NCBI RefSeq assembly: GCF_030269125.1
Contig: NZ_BSSM01000001.1
Coordinates: 62,001 to 126,000, forward strand
Length of the DNA: 64,000 nucleotides
Source of the DNA: Streptomyces hygroscopicus subsp. hygroscopicus
Lineage (GTDB): Bacteria; Actinomycetota; Actinomycetes; Streptomycetales; Streptomycetaceae
Direction of reading: 5' to 3'
Below are positions 36,608 through 45,002 of the stretch, piece by piece. Both the position numbers and the translations under genes were made by a program. The notes below the pieces were generated by a model that did not search any database, was not told the DNA's origin, and was given only the letters and a program-made list of their open reading frames with translations. Each line of letters starts with the position of its first letter. Position 1 is the first letter of the stretch.

Positions 36608-37549
36608 ATGGGGGCTGGGCACGATCACGGGCACGCGCACACCCACGCGCCGCCCACGGGCACGGCCGCGGCCGCCTACCGGGGCCGGCTGCGGATCGCC
36701 CTGGGCATCACCCTCACGATCATGGTGGTGGAGATCACCGGCGGGCTCCTCGCGGACTCCCTCGCCCTGATCGCGGACGCCGCGCACATGGCGACCGACG
36801 CGGTGGGCCTCGGCATGGCGCTGCTCGCGATCCACTTCGCCAACCGCCCGGCGAGCACCAACCGCACCTTCGGTTACGCCCGCGCCGAGATCCTCGCCGC
36901 CCTGGCCAACTGCCTGCTGCTGCTCGGCGTCGGCGGCTACGTCCTGTACGAGGCGGTCCAGCGGTTCGTCACCCCCGCGGACACCCACGGCGGTCTGATG
37001 ATCGTGTTCGGTGCGATCGGCCTGGTGGCCAACTCCATCTCGCTCACCCTGCTGATGCGCGGACAGCAGGAGAGCCTGAACGTGCGCGGCGCCTTCCTGG
37101 AGGTCGCCGCCGACGCGCTGGGCTCCGTCGCGGTGATGATCTCGGCCGCCGTGATCCTTCTCACCGGCTTCAAGGCGGCCGACCCGATCGCCTCGCTGAT
37201 CATCGGGCTGATGATCGTACCGAGGACCCTCAAGCTGCTGCGGGAGACGCTGGACGTGCTCCTGGAGGCGGCCCCCAAGAACGTCGACATGGCGGAGGTC
37301 CGGGCGCACATCCTGGCGCTGGACGGCGTGGAGGACGTGCACGACCTGCACGCCTGGACGATCACCTCCGGCATGCCGGTGCTGTCCGCGCACGTGGTGG
37401 TCAGCTCGGAGGTGCTGAACGCCATCGGGAACGAGAAGATGCTGCACGAGTTGCAGGGCTGCATCGGCACCCACTTCGACGTCGAGCACTGCACCTTCCA
37501 ACTGGAGCCGGGCGGACACGCGGAGCACGAGGCGCGGCTCTGCCACTGA
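36608..37549 (+). CDS. zitB: Cation diffusion facilitator (zinc exporter)
   Basis: A 313-aa CDF transporter of the ZitB/CzcD group with six transmembrane helices between about residues 28 and 215 and a C-terminal cytoplasmic metal-sensing domain. A His-rich N-terminus (HDHGHAHTH) and the first metal site HMATD (about 60-64) are present. At the second site the family's HxxxD reads EVAAD (about 169), with Glu in place of His. GGAAGGA lies ten bases before the ATG. It exports Zn2+ by H+ antiport. A Zur-like box lies upstream and idi downstream. Confidence 0.9.
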   Translation: MGAGHDHGHAHTHAPPTGTAAAAYRGRLRIALGITLTIMVVEITGGLLADSLALIADAAHMATDAVGLGMALLAIHFANRPASTNRTFGYARAEILAALANCLLLLGVGGYVLYEAVQRFVTPADTHGGLMIVFGAIGLVANSISLTLLMRGQQESLNVRGAFLEVAADALGSVAVMISAAVILLTGFKAADPIASLIIGLMIVPRTLKLLRETLDVLLEAAPKNVDMAEVRAHILALDGVEDVHDLHAWTITSGMPVLSAHVVVSSEVLNAIGNEKMLHELQGCIGTHFDVEHCTFQLEPGGHAEHEARLCH

Positions 37550-37778
37550 GCCGGCGGTGTCCGGCCCACCGCGGAAGCCGTTCGGCCGGTCACCGAAGCC
37601 GTTCATCCGTTCGACAGCACGGGGACGGTTCCCCCCGGCGGCCGCAGGGCACGATGATTTATCAGGTCCCCCTTCCGGTGCCGTTGCACGCTCTGACATG
37701 CGGGTGTGCCGGGAAGTGCCGGGAGTGCCGGATTCGTACGGCAGACTTGGGGTGCGAAGAACGAGGCGAAGGATGGGT

Positions 37779-38372
37779 ATGCCGATCACACCTGCCACCG
37801 AGACGCACAGCTCGTCGAACGGCGTCGCACAGGCGATCCTGCTGGAACTCGTCGACGAGAAGGGCGTGACGATCGGCACCGAGGAGAAGCTCGCCGCCCA
37901 TCAGCCGCCGGGACAGCTGCACCGCGCGTTCTCGGTGTTCCTCTTCGACGAGCAGGGCCGGCTGCTGCTCCAGCAGCGGGCGCTCGGCAAGTACCACTCC
38001 CCCGGTGTGTGGTCCAACACCTGCTGCGGCCATCCCTACCCCGGCGAGGCCCCGTTCGCGGCGGCCGCGCGGCGCACGTACGAGGAGCTGGGCGTGTCCC
38101 CCTCGCTGCTGGCGGAGGCCGGCACCGTGCGCTACAACCACCCGGACCCCGCCTCGGGCCTGGTGGAGCAGGAGTTCAACCACCTGTTCGTCGGCCTGGT
38201 GCAGACGCCGCTCGCGCCGGACCCGGGGGAGGTCGCCGCGACCGCCTTCGTGACCGCGGACGAGCTGACCGAGCGGCACGCCAGGGACACCTTCTCCGCC
38301 TGGTTCATGACGGTGCTGGACGCGGCCCGCCCCGCGGTCCGGGAGCTGACGGGTCCGTCCGCGGGCTGGTGA
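37779..38372 (+). CDS. idi: Isopentenyl-diphosphate isomerase, type I
   Basis: A 197-aa Nudix-fold enzyme interconverting IPP and DMAPP. Metal/catalytic residues are visible in NTCCGHPYPGE (catalytic Cys, about 83), the Nudix-like AAARRTYEELG (about 100) and EQEFNHLFVG (catalytic Glu, about 132). The ATG at 37779 was chosen for GAAGGATGGG just upstream; an ATG two codons earlier is possible. It lies 229 bases after zitB and probably has its own promoter. It supplies allylic precursor for the hopanoid pathway as well as essential isoprenoids. Confidence 0.93.
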   Translation: MPITPATETHSSSNGVAQAILLELVDEKGVTIGTEEKLAAHQPPGQLHRAFSVFLFDEQGRLLLQQRALGKYHSPGVWSNTCCGHPYPGEAPFAAAARRTYEELGVSPSLLAEAGTVRYNHPDPASGLVEQEFNHLFVGLVQTPLAPDPGEVAATAFVTADELTERHARDTFSAWFMTVLDAARPAVRELTGPSAGW

Positions 38373-38391
38373 CGCCTCGCGGGCGTACGCC

Positions 38392-38883
38392 TCAGGGGCA
38401 GGCGGGCTTGAGCGGCAGGGCGGCCCAGATCACCTTGCCGCCGCTCGCCGTGTGCTCCACGTCGACCACCCCGCCCGCCTCCCGGGCCACCTCGCGCACC
38501 AGGAGCAGCCCCCGCCCACCGGTCCGGCCGTGATCGGCCTCCAGGGCCGTCGGGCGGTACGGGTGGTCGTCCTCCACGGACACCCGCACCCACTCCGCGC
38601 CGACCGCGACCTCCACGGCCAGCATGGGCGACAGGAGGGCCGCGTGCTTCACGGCGTTCGTGACCAGCTCGGAGACGATCAGCAGCAGGCCCTGCACCAG
38701 CTCCTCGGGGACCGGCACGCCCTGGCGCAGCAGCAGGTCCCGTACGGCGTGCCGGGCCTGCGGGACCGAGGCGTCCACCGCGGCCGCGGTGTACCGCCAG
38801 ACGCCCTCGTACGGCAGCGGGTGGGGCGTCCGCTCGGCGCCCCCCGGAGGGCGCGGGCCGTCCCCGCGCCCGTGGTCGTCCAT
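38392..38883 (-). CDS. RsbW-like ATP-binding regulatory protein
   Basis: A 163-aa HATPase_c_2 protein of the anti-sigma-factor/regulator type very common in Streptomyces. The N box reads LIVSELVTNAVKHA (about 83-96), and the G-box region VEDDHPYRPTALEADHGRTG then GRGLLLVREVA. ATG 38883 gives the shortest plausible protein; GTG starts at 38916 and 38958 extend it, and none has a clear ribosome-binding site. The partner sigma factor or anti-anti-sigma factor is not nearby, so its target is unknown. It converges on idi with a 19-base gap. Confidence 0.8.
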   Translation of the reverse strand: MDDHGRGDGPRPPGGAERTPHPLPYEGVWRYTAAAVDASVPQARHAVRDLLLRQGVPVPEELVQGLLLIVSELVTNAVKHAALLSPMLAVEVAVGAEWVRVSVEDDHPYRPTALEADHGRTGGRGLLLVREVAREAGGVVDVEHTASGGKVIWAALPLKPACP

Positions 38884-39037
38884 CGTCCGGTCGTCATCCT
38901 CGCGCTCGATTGTCACCACCCGTCGAGTGTTGGTAACGATCGGCACCGGTCCACGCACCTGACCAGAACTCGCCGGGTATCGAGCGCTTTCCGACCGACT
39001 GCTTATGACGACGTCACGTGTCGGACCGTTTGCGCAC

Positions 39038-39613
39038 CTACCGCTGCTCGCTGACGAGGCCGACGATCCGGCGGCCGCCGTAGCCGGTGGCGATCAGGCC
39101 GAGCCCGTCGAAGAGCAGGGCGAGCGAGAAGAAGGCGCCGATGACGTACTGACTGCTGCTGGGCCAGTGGGCGAGGACCAGGATGCCGAGCAGCAGGTCG
39201 AAGACGCCGAGCAGCAGCGTCCAGCCGAACTGCGGGCCGCGCACGACGATGCTGCCGACCATCCGGAAGAGACCGGCGGACAGGAACAGCAGCGCGGCGA
39301 ACATGGTCAGCGCGGCGGCGGCCGCGTGGGGCACCCGGATGACGACGACGCCGGCCGCGATGTTCAGGGCGGCGACGATCACGCCGAGCCAGAAGTAGTT
39401 GGTGCCGCGGGCCTGGATCGCGTGCGCCAGGCCGACGATCCCGCCGATCAGCAGCAGCCAGCCGAACAGCAGCATCGAGGTGAGCGTGGCCACCCCGGTG
39501 TAGACGAGGCCGACGAGTCCGGCGAGGACGAGGATCACACCGAGCACCGCGAGCAGGCCGAACCCCTGGCGCATCGACGTCGCCCTGTCCTTGGGCTTGC
39601 GTGCCCCGGTCAT
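39038..39613 (-). CDS. HdeD-like (DUF308) membrane protein
   Basis: A 191-aa protein with six closely spaced hydrophobic helices from about residue 17 to 185 (GLLAVLGVILVLAGLVGLVY, MLLFGWLLLIGGIVGLAHAI, and so on). This is the repeated two-helix pattern of the HdeD/DUF308 family, linked to acid resistance in enterobacteria. The role in Streptomyces is unknown. It is monocistronic and leftward. Confidence 0.82.
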   Translation of the reverse strand: MTGARKPKDRATSMRQGFGLLAVLGVILVLAGLVGLVYTGVATLTSMLLFGWLLLIGGIVGLAHAIQARGTNYFWLGVIVAALNIAAGVVVIRVPHAAAAALTMFAALLFLSAGLFRMVGSIVVRGPQFGWTLLLGVFDLLLGILVLAHWPSSSQYVIGAFFSLALLFDGLGLIATGYGGRRIVGLVSEQR

Positions 39614-39727
39614 CGCCGCCTCCTCGACTGGCTCGCCGTACGAACCCGGTCGATCTCACCCTTTTATGAACCTTCCTTCACTTTTGTCCCCCTCGGGGGC
39701 GGTGTCGTAACTCCGGGGGCGTGCGGA

Positions 39728-39733
39728 TAGCAT
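39728..39733 (+). promoter_or_regulatory. -10 element of a likely leaderless promoter
   Basis: TAGCAT ends seven bases before the ATG of the enoyl-CoA hydratase gene, and there is no ribosome-binding site. This geometry places the transcription start at or next to the start codon. Confidence 0.5.
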
Positions 39734-39740
39734 CCGGCAC

Positions 39741-40490
39741 ATGGAGCCCCAGCTGTCCCACCAGGTCACCGACTCCGTCGCCACGGTCGTGATCCGCAAT
39801 CCGGCCAAGCGCAACGCCATGACGGCCGACATGTGGCGTGCGCTGCCGCCGCTGCTGGCGGGGCTCGCCCGCGATCCCGGCGTACGGGCGCTGGTGCTGA
39901 CCGGTGAGGGCCGGACCTTCTGCGCGGGCGCGGACATCTCCACGCTCCAGGGGTCGGCCGGTCCGGCGCAGGGGCTCGCGGTGGCGGCGGAGGAGGCGCT
40001 GGCCGCGTTCCCGAAGCCGACGGTGGCCGCGGTGCGGGGGCACTGCGTGGGCGGCGGGGTGCAGCTCGCGGCGGCGTGCGATCTCCGACTGGCCGAGGAC
40101 GGCGCCCTGTTCGGGGTGACCCCGGCGCGGCTCGGCATCGTCTACCCCTCCTCCTCGACCCGCCGACTGGTGTCGCTGGTGGGCCCGGCCACCGCCAAGT
40201 ACCTGCTGTTCACCGCCGAGTTGATCGACACGGAACGCGCGCTGCGCACCGGCCTGGTGGACGAGGTGCTGCCCGAGGGCGAACTCGACAAGCGGGTGGC
40301 CGAGTTGACCCGTACGCTCGTCTCCCGCTCCCAGCTGACCCAGGCCGCCGCCAAGGAGTTCGCGAACGGCCGCGAGGACCGGGACGGCCACTGGGCGGAG
40401 CAGGCCCGCGCCGGCGCCGACACCGCGGAGGGCGTGGCCGCCTTCCTGGAGCGCCGGACCCCCCACTTCACGTGGACACCGCCCGCCTGA
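39741..40490 (+). CDS. Enoyl-CoA hydratase/isomerase family protein
   Basis: A 249-aa crotonase-fold enzyme. The oxyanion-hole segments are AKRNAMTADMW (about 24) with FCAGADISTL (about 60) and AAVRGHCVGGGVQLAAACD (about 95). The first catalytic Glu position of true hydratases reads V-x-L-x-x instead, so the exact reaction (hydratase, isomerase or hydrolase) is open. It may form a unit with the kinase gene 26 bases downstream, though that gene appears to have its own promoter. Confidence 0.87.
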   Translation: MEPQLSHQVTDSVATVVIRNPAKRNAMTADMWRALPPLLAGLARDPGVRALVLTGEGRTFCAGADISTLQGSAGPAQGLAVAAEEALAAFPKPTVAAVRGHCVGGGVQLAAACDLRLAEDGALFGVTPARLGIVYPSSSTRRLVSLVGPATAKYLLFTAELIDTERALRTGLVDEVLPEGELDKRVAELTRTLVSRSQLTQAAAKEFANGREDRDGHWAEQARAGADTAEGVAAFLERRTPHFTWTPPA

Positions 40491-40504
40491 CGCGTCCGCG
40501 CCGC

Positions 40505-40510
40505 TAACCT
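40505..40510 (+). promoter_or_regulatory. -10 element for leaderless kinase transcript
   Basis: TAACCT ends six bases before the GTG at 40517, without a ribosome-binding site, which indicates leaderless transcription. It lies in the 26-base gap after the hydratase gene. Confidence 0.5.
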
Positions 40511-40516
40511 GGCGGT

Positions 40517-41053
40517 GTGCGGGCGGGGAGCGAACGGACGCGGCTGATCGTGCTGCGCGGCAACAGCGCATCGGGCAAGTCGTCGGTCGCGGCCGGGCTG
40601 CGGGACCGGTTCGGACGGGGCCTCGCGCTGGTCGGGCAGGACAACCTGCGCCGGACCGTGCTGCGGGAGCGGGACCGGCCGGGGGCGGCGAACATCGGGC
40701 TGATCGAGCTGACCGCCCGTTACGCGCTGGACGCCGGGTACCACGTCGTCGTCGAGGGCATCCTGTACGCCGACCACTACGGGGCGATGCTCGCGCGGTT
40801 GCGCGCCGACCACCGCGGGCCGACGTACGGCTACTACCTGGACGTGCCCTTCGAGGAGACCCTGGCCCGGCACGCGACGAAGCCGATCGCCGGCGAGGTC
40901 GGCGAGGAGCGGCTGCGGGAGTGGTACCGGACGCGCGACCTGCTGCCCGGCGGGGTGGAGACGGTCATCGGGGCCGGGAGCGGGCTGGCGGAGACGGTGG
41001 ACCGGATTCTGGAGGAGACCGGACTCGCGGGCCTTCCGGCACTCGACCGCTGA
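40517..41053 (+). CDS. P-loop kinase (AAA/zeta-toxin-like)
   Basis: A 178-aa soluble P-loop protein. Walker A is LRGNSASGKSSVAAGL (about 13-28). LVGQDNLRR (about 38) resembles the substrate-Asp region of zeta-toxin or chloramphenicol phosphotransferase-type kinases. VVVEGILYADHYG (about 76) follows, and the lid-like HATKPIAGEVGEERLREWY (about 118) is Arg-rich. No antitoxin gene is adjacent, so a toxin role is not indicated; small-molecule phosphorylation is more likely. Confidence 0.75.
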   Translation: MRAGSERTRLIVLRGNSASGKSSVAAGLRDRFGRGLALVGQDNLRRTVLRERDRPGAANIGLIELTARYALDAGYHVVVEGILYADHYGAMLARLRADHRGPTYGYYLDVPFEETLARHATKPIAGEVGEERLREWYRTRDLLPGGVETVIGAGSGLAETVDRILEETGLAGLPALDR

Positions 41054-41063
41054 GGGCCCCCGG

Positions 41064-41081
41064 CCGCCGGGAACCCGGCGG
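41064..41081 (+). terminator. Short GC hairpin after the kinase gene
   Basis: CCGCCGGG-AA-CCCGGCGG, a perfect 8-bp stem, begins 11 bases after the stop codon. The real loop must be larger than two bases, so pairing is slightly shorter. Confidence 0.45.
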
Positions 41082-41332
41082 GGGCGGCCGGGCGGCGCAC
41101 GGACCGTTACTCACTTTCGGGTGAGCGCGGAGGCGCCCGAGGGCGCGAAAGCGCAGGAAGAGGGCGCATTCAGGGCATTAATGGTTGCTACAGGCGACCG
41201 TTACAGAAGTCTCTTATATCCGTAATGAAGTCGTGTGTCCCCGCGGTCGACCGGCGCGCGGGTCGCACGGTGGGGGCGTGCGGCCGACCGGTCGCCACAA
41301 ACGCACACCACACCCTTGTGAAGGGGGACCTC

Positions 41333-41620
41333 GTGTCCGTTCTCGCCCCTGTCCGCAAACTGACCGCCGCCGGTGTCCTGGCCGCCGCCGTCGTGGGCGC
41401 GGCCGCCCTCCCGGCCGCCGCCGCGGGACAGCCCGCCGCCCGCCCGCACCAGGCGGTCTCCGCCGACGACGCACGGCACTTCCCTCACCCCGGTGACCGC
41501 TGGGGCCGTGACCACCGGTACGACCACGACCACCGTCACGACGGCCGGCGCTACGGCCACTGGCACGACTGGGACGGCCGCTTCGGCGACCACGACCGCC
41601 GCGGCCACCGCTGGCACTGA
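41333..41620 (+). CDS. Small exported His-rich protein
   Basis: A 95-aa protein. Residues 1-33 form a signal peptide (VRKLTAAGVLAAAVVGAAAL then PAAAAG). The mature tail of about 47 residues is unusually rich in His, Asp and Arg (HFPHPGDRWGRDHRYDHDHR ...). The GTG start has AAGGGGG six bases upstream. The composition suggests extracellular metal binding (Zn, Ni or Cu). The 279 bases to its left are non-coding and contain an AT-rich patch (TCTTATATCC near 41215) that may be its promoter. No homologue is recognised. Confidence 0.72.
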   Translation: MSVLAPVRKLTAAGVLAAAVVGAAALPAAAAGQPAARPHQAVSADDARHFPHPGDRWGRDHRYDHDHRHDGRRYGHWHDWDGRFGDHDRRGHRWH

Positions 41621-41743
41621 TCGCGGCATCGGGACCCGCCGGGGCCGGGCAGGGCACGTCCTGCCCGGCCCCGCCGCGGGCGCGGCCGTCCGAGGGCACG
41701 CGCCGGTGCGCCGCGGCGGTCGCGGCGAGCGGGTGGCACGCGG

Positions 41744-42379
41744 CTACGTCAGGCTGAAGCGGCCGCCCGTGCGCAGTTCCTCGACCAGGTGGGCCGGCGC
41801 CTTTCGCGGGGACCCGGCGTCGTAGGGCGGCTGCGGGTCGTACTCGGTCAGCAGCTGGACGGCCTGGGCGTGTTCGTCGCCCGCGATCCGGCCGACCAGG
41901 GTGAGGGCCATGTCGATACCGGAGGAGACCCCGGCCGCGGTGACGTACTTGCCCTCGGTCACCACCCGCTCTCCGGTGGGCCGGGCGCCGTACTTCTCGA
42001 GCATCGGCAGCGCGGTCCAGTGGCTGGTGGCGCGGCGGCCGTCGAGCAGCCCGGCGGCGGCGAGCAGCAGCGAGCCCGAGCACACCGAGGTCGTCCAGGT
42101 GCTCGTCGCGTCGGCGGCGCGCAGCCACTCCAGCAGGGCCGGGTTCTCCAGCTGGGCCAGGGTGCCAGGGCCGCCGGAGACGACGACGACGTCCGGGTCG
42201 GGCATCTCGCGCAGAGCCCGGTCCGCGGTGACGGCGAGAAAGCCCGTGTCGGTGCGGACGGGTCCGGCCTGCTCGGCGACGAAGGTGAGGCGTGCGTCCG
42301 GGACGCGGCTGAGGATCTCGTAGGGGCCCACGGCGTCGAGGGCGGTGAAGCGGTCGTAGACGACCACGGCGATCTGCAC
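41744..42379 (-). CDS. DJ-1/PfpI family protein
   Basis: A 211-aa class I glutamine-amidotransferase-like protein. The nucleophile elbow is SVCSGSLLLAAAGLLDG (Cys near residue 98), and VVSGGPGTLAQLENPAL (about 66) precedes it. RRATSHWTALPML follows. It resembles isonitrile hydratase (InhA-type) or the ligand domain of GlxA regulators. It lies 31 bases downstream of such a regulator, so the two probably form a pair. Its substrate is unknown. Confidence 0.85.
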   Translation of the reverse strand: MQIAVVVYDRFTALDAVGPYEILSRVPDARLTFVAEQAGPVRTDTGFLAVTADRALREMPDPDVVVVSGGPGTLAQLENPALLEWLRAADATSTWTTSVCSGSLLLAAAGLLDGRRATSHWTALPMLEKYGARPTGERVVTEGKYVTAAGVSSGIDMALTLVGRIAGDEHAQAVQLLTEYDPQPPYDAGSPRKAPAHLVEELRTGGRFSLT

Positions 42380-42410
42380 GGTGTGTCCTTTCGGGTGACG
42401 GCGACGGTGC

Positions 42411-43370
42411 TCAGTCGACGGCGGCGGGGCGGAACCGGCGCCGGTACTCGGCCGGCGCGGTGCCGAACGCCTTGAGGAAGGCCCGGCGCATGGCCTCGGG
42501 AGTGCCGTAGCCGCTGGCCCGGGAGATCTCCTCGATGCCTCCGGGGGTGTCCTCCAGCAGCCTGCGGGCGTGTTCCAGGCGGACCCGGTCGACGTACCGG
42601 CCGGGTGTCATGCCGGTCTCGGCGCGGAAGGCGCGGGCGAAGTGGCGTGGAGAGAGGGCGGCGCGGGCGGCCAGGGCCTCGACGCCGAGATCGGTGTCCG
42701 GGTGCTCGGTGATCCACCGCTGTACGTCCCGCAGCGGCTCGCGCAGGGCGGTCTGGGCGGCCAGCTGGGCGCTGAACTGGGCCTGGTTGCCCGGCCGGCG
42801 CAGGAAGACCACGAGGTGCCGGGCGAGGGAGAGGGCGACGTCCCGGTCCAGGTCCTCCTCCACCAGGGCGAGCGCGAGGTCGATGCCCGCGGTCACACCC
42901 GCCGAGGTGGCGACGCGTCCGTCGCGGACGTAGATGGGCTCGGGCTCCACGCGGACGGCCGGACGCTCGCGCGCGAGCCGGTCGCAGTAGGCCCAGTGCG
43001 TGGTGGCCCGGCGGCCGTCGAGCAGTCCCGCGGCGGCGAGCAGGAAGGCACCGGTGCACACCGAGACCAGACGGGCGGGACGCGGGCCGTGGGCGCGCAG
43101 CCAGCCGACCAGCCGGGGGTCGGGATCGCGGGTGCCCTCACCGCCGGGGACCAGCAGGGTGTGCGGCTCCTTTGCCGCGGTGAGCGCCTCGTCCGGGACG
43201 AGCGTCAGTCCACTGGTCGTCCGCACCGGGCCGCCGTCCAGGGACGCCGTGCGGATCCGGTACGTGCCGGGCGCGTGCCGCTCGGCACCGGAGAACACTT
43301 CGAGGGGCCCGGTGACGTCCAGGCTCTGGACCCCGTCGAAGACGACGAAGAGGAGCGTGCGCTGCGGCAT
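42411..43370 (-). CDS. GlxA-family AraC transcriptional regulator
   Basis: A 319-aa protein with a DJ-1/PfpI-like sensory domain (about 1-180: LLFVVFDGVQSLDVTGPLEV, VSVCTGAFLLAAAGLLDGRR) and an AraC helix-turn-helix pair (about 215-315: VEALAARAALSPRHFARAFR, EISRASGYGTPEAMRRAF). The ATG start MPQRTLLF gives the family length. It probably controls the PfpI gene just downstream; inducing signal unknown. Confidence 0.9.
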   Translation of the reverse strand: MPQRTLLFVVFDGVQSLDVTGPLEVFSGAERHAPGTYRIRTASLDGGPVRTTSGLTLVPDEALTAAKEPHTLLVPGGEGTRDPDPRLVGWLRAHGPRPARLVSVCTGAFLLAAAGLLDGRRATTHWAYCDRLARERPAVRVEPEPIYVRDGRVATSAGVTAGIDLALALVEEDLDRDVALSLARHLVVFLRRPGNQAQFSAQLAAQTALREPLRDVQRWITEHPDTDLGVEALAARAALSPRHFARAFRAETGMTPGRYVDRVRLEHARRLLEDTPGGIEEISRASGYGTPEAMRRAFLKAFGTAPAEYRRRFRPAAVD

Positions 43371-43449
43371 GTCGTCGATTCTTCGGGCGCGGGCGGATGG
43401 CCGCAATGACGTGTTCCCCACCTTTTCTGCCATACCGCACGGCGGGGGC
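43371..43449. other. Short upstream region of the GlxA-type gene
   Basis: This region between the regulator start and the degraded small ORF probably holds the regulator's promoter. No hairpin or repeat was recognised. Confidence 0.3.
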
Positions 43450-43807
43450 TGGGGGCAGGGTCCCCAGTGGTTCTCGCCGAATCGTGCTCGCGCAGCATGC
43501 GCATGACGGTGGCCGGTGGCTGGGTGCCGGCCGCGCTTCTTGCCGGTGCGGAGGACGGGGCGAGCGGCGGTCTCGCGCAGCGAGAGGTGTTCGTCGTCAC
43601 GCAGGCGCAGGGCGGTTTCGTCACGGATGTAGTCGCGCTCGGCCTCTGCCAGGGCGGCGAGCCGGGATGGCGTACGGCGGGGGTGGCGACGTGCAGCTCG
43701 GACGGGAGCGCGGGGGCGAGCTGGAAGCGGGCGGTGTGGTACTTGAGCGCGACCTTGCCGGGGGTGGTGCAGCAGGGCGAGCCCGCGGGGGCCTGACAGG
43801 TGGACAT
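43450..43807 (-). pseudogene. Frameshifted small plasmid-type ORF
   Basis: One frame reads MSTCQAPAGSPCCTTPGKVA ... HPGSPP. A second frame continues LAALAEAERDYIRDETALRL with RDDEHLSLRETAARPVLRTG. The first frame then resumes with ATVMRMLREHDSARTTG. The combined pattern (a short CxxC-like head, AERxYIRDETxLRLR, ATVxRMLREHD) resembles small proteins carried by Streptomyces integrative plasmids, by recall. Two shifts leave no intact frame. Confidence 0.5.
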
Positions 43808-43904
43808 CGGGCAGGCGTGCGACTCGACGAGTCGGTGTCACGCGGTCCGGATGGCTTCTGACCGGGTCGGTCTCAGGGCGGGCCGCGGGTTGTGCCGCGG
43901 GTTG

Positions 43905-45002
43905 TCAGCCCGTCTGGGCCGTTCGGGCGCGGTCGGAGAGGAGTCGGGTGAGGCTTTCGAGGTCTTCGCTGCTGTAGCTGCGGCCTTCGCTGTCGTTGCC
44001 GACGACGATGGTGAGTACCGTTCCGGTGCGGACCACGGTGCTGCGGCTGGTGTGGGTGACGTAAGCGTCTCCCCGGCTCGTCGAGATCGAGAACGCTGCG
44101 ACCTGGTCCCCGATCTTCGCCATGGTCAGTGTCCTTGCTCCTTGCTCCCGCGCCTTGAAGGTTTTCGCGTCGAAGGCCGTCTGTGCCGTGTCCTCGTCCG
44201 GGTAGGAGAACACCAGGAACTGGGTCTCCATGCTGAAGCTCCCCTGATACTCGGCGTCGCCTTCGAAGGTGGAGCCGTCATCCTGCGAGGAGACGTCTGC
44301 GGTGGCTGCTGAGACCTCGGTCCAGCCCGACGGCAGGCTTGTCGCGTCCGGCAGTACGTTGCGGACGGCCTCTGCATCGGCGAGTGGCATCGCGCGGTCC
44401 GCGTTGCCGGTGCCTGCTGTGCCGTTGCCCGTTTCGTTGGTGTCGGTCCCGGTCTTCTGTCGGCCCTGCCCCGGCTCCGGCCTGCCTGTGGTCTGGGAGC
44501 CTGGAGAGTCACCGTCCAGGGCTTGGATACTGCCGTAGACCAAGAGCGCCACCACGGTCGCCAGCGCGACACAGATCGTACCGAAGGCGGTGCGTCCCGC
44601 AGGAGTGTTGTTGAAGGTCACCGGCCCGAGCGAAATGGTGTTGCCGCGCACCCGCGACCCACCGTCGATCACCACACTGTTCTGGATGGTCTGCATGGGC
44701 GGCTCCTCGGGCGGCGGCCCGGCAAGGACCGGAGCAAGGGCCGCGGCCAGTGCGGCGGCAAAGTCCTGGTCGGCCGCGACTCCGGCGTTGAGCTCGTTGC
44801 GCAGCCCTGCGACGGCAGCCGGGTCATCGGGCCGCGCGTCCACAGCTGCCAAGGCCGCCTGTCCCGATGGCGTACCGCTGAGCCGCTGCCGTACGAGGTC
44901 GGAGACGGCCTGCCCGACTCCGGTGGCCGCCGCGGTGGCCGCGCCCCCGGCTAACTCTGTTACTACTCGCACGGTCTGTGACACGAGCTCCGTCGGGTCC
45001 AT
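43905..45002 (-). CDS. Single-pass membrane protein with extracytoplasmic domain, function unknown
   Basis: A 365-aa protein in four parts. Residues 1-95 are an Ala-rich helical domain (ELVSQTVRVVTELAGGAATA ...). Residues about 98-135 form a small polar/Gly segment (QNSVVIDGGSRVRGNTISLG then PVTFNNTPAG). A transmembrane helix is at about 140-160 (CVALATVVALLVYGSI), followed by a Thr/Gly/Asn linker. The outer domain of about 170 residues (LPSGWTEVSAATADVSSQDD ...) resembles sensor- or lipoprotein-like folds. ATG 45002 has GGGGGA five bases upstream; a longer start at 45014 lacks a site. It lies in the accessory region. Confidence 0.65.
   Translation of the reverse strand: MDPTELVSQTVRVVTELAGGAATAAATGVGQAVSDLVRQRLSGTPSGQAALAAVDARPDDPAAVAGLRNELNAGVAADQDFAAALAAALAPVLAGPPPEEPPMQTIQNSVVIDGGSRVRGNTISLGPVTFNNTPAGRTAFGTICVALATVVALLVYGSIQALDGDSPGSQTTGRPEPGQGRQKTGTDTNETGNGTAGTGNADRAMPLADAEAVRNVLPDATSLPSGWTEVSAATADVSSQDDGSTFEGDAEYQGSFSMETQFLVFSYPDEDTAQTAFDAKTFKAREQGARTLTMAKIGDQVAAFSISTSRGDAYVTHTSRSTVVRTGTVLTIVVGNDSEGRSYSSEDLESLTRLLSDRARTAQTG

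Noticed and set aside
40517..41053. Zeta-toxin of a toxin-antitoxin pair.
   Set aside because: No neighbouring antitoxin-like gene; a metabolic or resistance-type small-molecule kinase is equally likely.
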